From Bacteroidales bacterium (lineage in GTDB: Bacteria; Bacteroidota; Bacteroidia; Bacteroidales; VadinHA17): 7,136 nucleotides of DNA. Under the pieces are notes generated by a model, which searched no databases, was not told where the DNA came from, and saw only the letters and a list, made by a program, of their open reading frames with translations. Of this stretch, positions 5,046-7,136 are shown one piece after another. The stretch is taken from NCBI GenBank assembly GCA_003501665.1, contig DNOQ01000455.1, positions 1 through 7,136 on the forward strand, in the 5' to 3' direction. A program made the position numbers and the translations under genes. Numbering within the stretch: the first letter of the stretch is position 1; the number at the start of each line of letters is the position of its first letter.

Positions 5046-5600
5046 ATGAAACCGGAAAACAGGACCAGAATGATGATATGGGCAATAGTAGTACTTGCAG
5101 TTTTGAATATTACCACAATTCTGACAATTATTTACCATCGCCATCAACCCCGCCCTGAAATAACAGTGCCTGTATCCGGCACGATCGGGGAGGAGAATTC
5201 ATCAGTAAGATTCAGCGGCCGCTGGTTCAGGGATGAACTTGACCTTAGCGCTGAACAGATGAACAGATTCAGGGAATTCAATCCGGCTTTCCGGCAGCAT
5301 GTCAGGGATATCAATCTTGAATTGAATGATCTGCGAAGACTTATGCTGGAGGAAATGTCATCTCCTGCCTGCGATTCTGCAAGATTGAATTTGCTGGCTG
5401 ATTCAATAGGCCATTTGCATGCAGACCTTAAAATACTGACATACAAGTATTACATGGATTTTAAAGTGATAATTAGAGAAGACCAGAAAGAAAAACTCGA
5501 TAATATGTTCGGGGAAATGTTTGCCACGGATGTTCAGACCGGGAGATACGGACCCGGAGGTCCTTACGGAAGGGGACGGGGCAGGCGATTTATAAATTAA
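5046..5600 (+). CDS. Membrane-tethered Spy/CpxP/CnrX-like periplasmic protein (metal or stress sensor)
   Basis: The product has 184 residues. A transmembrane helix lies at about 9-30, preceded by a short basic N-terminus, so the rest faces the periplasm. Residues 58-160 are helical with an LTxxQ-type pattern: LDLSAEQMNRF at 65-75 and a second copy-like IREDQKEKLDNMF at 143-155. This is the layout of CpxP/Spy/ZraP and CnrX/NccX heavy-metal-resistance proteins. Histidines at 31, 33, 85, 123 and 125 could bind metal, but the CnrX site cannot be mapped exactly. The tail (167-184) is GRYGPGGPYGRGRGRRFIN-like, rich in Gly and Arg. Following sigma and anti-sigma genes, it probably modulates the anti-sigma factor, as CnrX does with CnrY. 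A holdase-like chaperone role is the main alternative. Confidence 0.75.
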   Translation: MKPENRTRMMIWAIVVLAVLNITTILTIIYHRHQPRPEITVPVSGTIGEENSSVRFSGRWFRDELDLSAEQMNRFREFNPAFRQHVRDINLELNDLRRLMLEEMSSPACDSARLNLLADSIGHLHADLKILTYKYYMDFKVIIREDQKEKLDNMFGEMFATDVQTGRYGPGGPYGRGRGRRFIN

Positions 5601-5623
5601 TCATTTTGTGAAACTAAAAATTT

Positions 5624-6013
5624 ATGGTTATGAAGACAAAACTTTTTATTACAGCACTTGGGATTGCCGCTTTAACTACCATGGCTTCGGCACAGGAAAA
5701 AAGCACGGCAGGGGATCAGAAATTAGCCACACAAACAGCAGCAGGAAGATACGTCGATGCTGACAATAACGGGGTATGCGATTATTATGAGGTAAATGGC
5801 CGCAATAACGGTAACGGACGCAGGATGGGGAATGCCCAGGGTGTTCAGGGCCGAAGAGGCATGGCAGCCGGACAGGGCAGGGGTATGAGACCGGCCCAGG
5901 GTCGCGGAATGGGTCCCGGCCAGGGCAAAGGACTTGCTCCCGGAGGACCAAATTTCGTAGATGAAAACAAAAACGGAATATGCGACCTCAGGGAAACACC
6001 TGCAAAAAGGTAA
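5624..6013 (+). CDS. Small secreted protein with two Cys-containing EF-hand-like loops and a Gly/Met/Arg-rich linker
   Basis: The reading frame has 129 residues; the second ATG (5630, MKTKLF) is an equally good start. A signal peptide ends at about A21-S-A23 before Gln24. Two 12-residue loops fit the EF-hand ligand spacing: D45-x-D47-x-N49-G50-x-C52-D53-x-x-E56 and D113-x-N115-x-N117-G118-x-C120-D121-x-x-E124. Both have Cys at position 8, normally hydrophobic, and both follow an aromatic-Val pair (YV, FV). Between them, residues 60-109 are low-complexity repeats around GQGRGM and GPGQGKG. The gene begins 23 nt after the sensor gene and probably belongs to the same operon. Calcium or another cation, or a disulfide between Cys52 and Cys120, could be involved. 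Function unknown. Confidence 0.72.
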   Translation: MVMKTKLFITALGIAALTTMASAQEKSTAGDQKLATQTAAGRYVDADNNGVCDYYEVNGRNNGNGRRMGNAQGVQGRRGMAAGQGRGMRPAQGRGMGPGQGKGLAPGGPNFVDENKNGICDLRETPAKR

Positions 6014-6067
6014 AAACTGAAATCAAAAAATCAGATCATTAATAAAAAATTATAAACTAATGAAACC

Positions 6068-6121
6068 CACATGATTGACCACAAACATAAACACGATAAG
6101 AATATAATTTTCAATCATGTG
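6068..6121. repeat. 11-bp perfect inverted repeat with a 32-nt loop
   Basis: CACATGATTGA (6068-6078) is repeated as TCAATCATGTG (6111-6121), enclosing an A-rich 32-nt spacer. It lies in the 163-nt gap between the EF-hand-like gene and the DUF2202 gene. No U-run follows, so it is not a standard terminator. A large mRNA stem-loop or a spaced dyad for a DNA-binding protein are both possible. The rest of the gap (6014-6067) is A/T-rich with nothing recognisable. Confidence 0.6.
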
Positions 6122-6127
6122 CGGTTC

Positions 6128-6149
6128 CCTGTCTGCCGACAGGCAGGCA
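6128..6149. repeat. REP-like GC-rich hairpin with two alternative folds
   Basis: CCTGTC-TGCC-GACAGG (6128-6143) forms a perfect 6-bp stem with a 4-nt loop. The overlapping TGTCTGCC-GACA-GGCAGGCA (6130-6149) forms an 8-bp stem with one G-T wobble. The two folds exclude each other. Short CCTGTC/GGCAGG hairpins of this sort are scattered in intergenic DNA of many Bacteroidota (recalled). It lies 27 nt before the DUF2202 ATG and could affect its leader RNA. Confidence 0.5.
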
Positions 6150-6176
6150 TCATACCATTAAAATCAAAATTCTATT

Positions 6177-6932
6177 ATGATGAAAACAATTAAATATATG
6201 ATAATCAATGGTTTTGTTGTGAGTCTGCTTTTATTGACAGGCTCATGCACCAAAGAAGCCAATGATCCTGCAATCGCCGGGAACAACCTGCTGAATGTTG
6301 CCGCCGATGGCACAACGCTGCTGGTTGGCAGTAACCTTGGCGCCTGCCTGACGGAGGATCTGTCATTCACGGATGATGAACTTGAAATCCTTCTTCATAT
6401 GAAGGAAGAAGAGAAACTGGCCGGGGATGTTTATACCTTCCTGTTTGAAAAATGGGGAATTCCTGTTTTTTCAAATATATCAAAGGCTGAAGACACCCAT
6501 TTAAATGCAGTAAAGTTCCTGCTTCAAAATTACGGAGAAGAATATACTCAGACCGGAGACCCCGGTTTCTTTGATGATTCTGATTTTCAGGAATTATACG
6601 CTCAGCTTGTTGAAAAAGGATCCGGATCAATTGAAGCTGCTATGGAAACCGGAGCCCTGATTGAGGAACTGGATATAAAGGATCTGGAAGAGTACCTGAA
6701 AGTTGTTGAAAATGAAAATATTAAGATGGTATTTGAAAATCTGCTCAGAGGATCCGGGAACCATCTGAGGGCTTTCAATCGCCAGCTGGAAAATCTTGGT
6801 GCTGAATATATTCCTGTTTACATTACTCAGGAAGAGTATGACCAGATAGTCAGCACTCCAAATGAAACGGAAAACGGCAATCAATCAGGCAATCAGCAAA
6901 GAGGAGGAAGACAGTACAGGGGAGGAAGATAG
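6177..6932 (+). CDS. DUF2202 ferritin-like lipoprotein
   Basis: The protein has 251 residues. The N-terminal signal (1-23) ends in a lipoprotein-type sequence LLTGSC with Cys24 as the likely lipidated residue. Residues about 65-215 match DUF2202, a four-helix ferritin-like domain. The helices are ELEILLHMKEEEKLAGDVY with Glu77-79, then the segment containing E105-D-T-H108, then SIEAAMETGALIEELDIKDL, and finally LLRGSGNHLRAF with His196. The Glu, ExxH and His positions could build a di-metal site, but the enzymatic activity of this family is not established to my knowledge. The C-terminus (237-251) is Gln/Gly/Arg-rich (QQRGGRQYRGGR), recalling the tails of the two upstream secreted proteins. 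A strong terminator follows at once. The 163-nt gap before it leaves open whether it belongs to the ECF operon. Confidence 0.85.
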   Translation: MMKTIKYMIINGFVVSLLLLTGSCTKEANDPAIAGNNLLNVAADGTTLLVGSNLGACLTEDLSFTDDELEILLHMKEEEKLAGDVYTFLFEKWGIPVFSNISKAEDTHLNAVKFLLQNYGEEYTQTGDPGFFDDSDFQELYAQLVEKGSGSIEAAMETGALIEELDIKDLEEYLKVVENENIKMVFENLLRGSGNHLRAFNRQLENLGAEYIPVYITQEEYDQIVSTPNETENGNQSGNQQRGGRQYRGGR

Positions 6933-6949
6933 AGTTGACTGAGTGAAAT

Positions 6950-6981
6950 AAAAAACCCCGCGACTTTTCGCGGGGTTTTTT
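6950..6981 (+). terminator. Rho-independent terminator after the DUF2202 gene
   Basis: CCCCGCG (6956-6962) pairs perfectly with CGCGGGG (6969-6975) across a 6-nt loop. Six A upstream (6950-6955) and six T downstream (6976-6981) extend the stem and supply the U-run. It lies 17 nt after the stop codon. The symmetric A and T tracts could let it work on both strands. Confidence 0.93.
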
Positions 6982-7042
6982 CTGCAATGCAGCACTTGGA
7001 ACAATATTATTCAATCAATGACTGACCTAAACTGCTTATGTT

Positions 7043-7136
7043 AAACCCTTTCAGGGTTTTACATCAGGAGGTGAGCTGTGGCCACCGGTTGCACCGGTGG
7101 TTATTCACATAAAACCGCTGTCGCGGTTTTCTCACC
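7043..7136. repeat. Cluster of three hairpins, REP-like, running off the window edge
   Basis: Three perfect stem-loops follow one another: AAACCCT-TTC-AGGGTTT (7043-7059), CCACCGGT-TGC-ACCGGTGG (7082-7100) and AAAACCGC-TGTC-GCGGTTTT (7111-7130). GGTGAG (7070-7075) is complementary to CTCACC at the last six bases (7131-7136), which would enclose the second and third hairpins in an outer stem. Similar strings of hairpins (an ACCGGTGG unit followed by TTATTCAC and a GGTTTT unit) occur repeatedly in Bacteroidota genomes as REP-type elements (recalled). The interval 6982-7042 shows no gene. The element may continue beyond the window. Confidence 0.65.

Noticed and set aside
7043..7136. CRISPR array
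   Set aside because: The repeats are different palindromes with short spacing, not identical direct repeats separated by unique spacers.
1..7136. tRNA or rRNA genes
   Set aside because: No cloverleaf-like sequence with a GGTTCGAATC-type T-arm and no conserved rRNA segment was seen on either strand.

Overview
The window reads as chromosomal DNA from a member of the Bacteroidota, probably Bacteroidales-like. The reasons are good matches to the Bacteroidota promoter core (TAnnTTTG with a TTTG-like box about 19 nt upstream), mostly weak or absent Shine-Dalgarno sequences, a Crp/Fnr regulator without cAMP-contacting residues, and intergenic DNA rich in small hairpin repeats. The lineage is inferred from these traits and from family recognition, not from a marker gene.

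Layout. (1) Positions 1-830 are a decayed zone: an imperfect 122-bp inverted-repeat element (31-152), an internally deleted and frameshifted DUF488/YeaO-family relic (198-360, minus), and the C-terminal half of a pirin-family protein (407-826, plus). (2) Positions 875-3088, minus strand, hold a thiol-redox cluster. In transcription order these are an atypical thioredoxin-fold protein, a thioredoxin reductase (trxB), a membrane-anchored thioredoxin (trxA) and an OsmC-family protein. The first three are separated by 1-2 nt and are almost certainly one operon. osmC follows after 48 nt that contain a promoter-like, palindromic sequence. (3) A divergent control region (3089-3253) separates this operon from a Crp/Fnr-family regulator (3254-3949, plus). 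It carries a nearly perfect FNR-type box (GTTGA-N6-TCAAC). (4) Positions 3980-6013, plus strand, hold an extracytoplasmic stress module: ECF sigma factor, zinc-finger anti-sigma factor with one membrane span, membrane-tethered Spy/CpxP/CnrX-like sensor or chaperone, and a small secreted protein with two EF-hand-like loops. (5) After a hairpin-rich gap comes a DUF2202 ferritin-like lipoprotein (6177-6932), then a strong rho-independent terminator and a cluster of hairpin repeats running off the right edge.

How it may work together. The simplest reading (inference) is a Crp/Fnr protein, retaining three of the four cysteine positions that hold the FNR iron-sulfur cluster, controlling a divergent thioredoxin system through the FNR-type box. 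The thioredoxin system is unusual in two places. Its reductase lacks the HRRxxxR motif that normally selects NADPH, and its lead thioredoxin-like protein has lost the CxxC motif. Downstream, the sigma/anti-sigma/sensor operon looks like a CnrYXH-type metal or envelope-stress switch. Its last protein, the EF-hand-like protein and the DUF2202 lipoprotein all carry Gly/Arg-rich segments, suggesting a shared envelope location or ligand. Few promoters could be identified with confidence, so the exact transcription units on the plus strand are uncertain.
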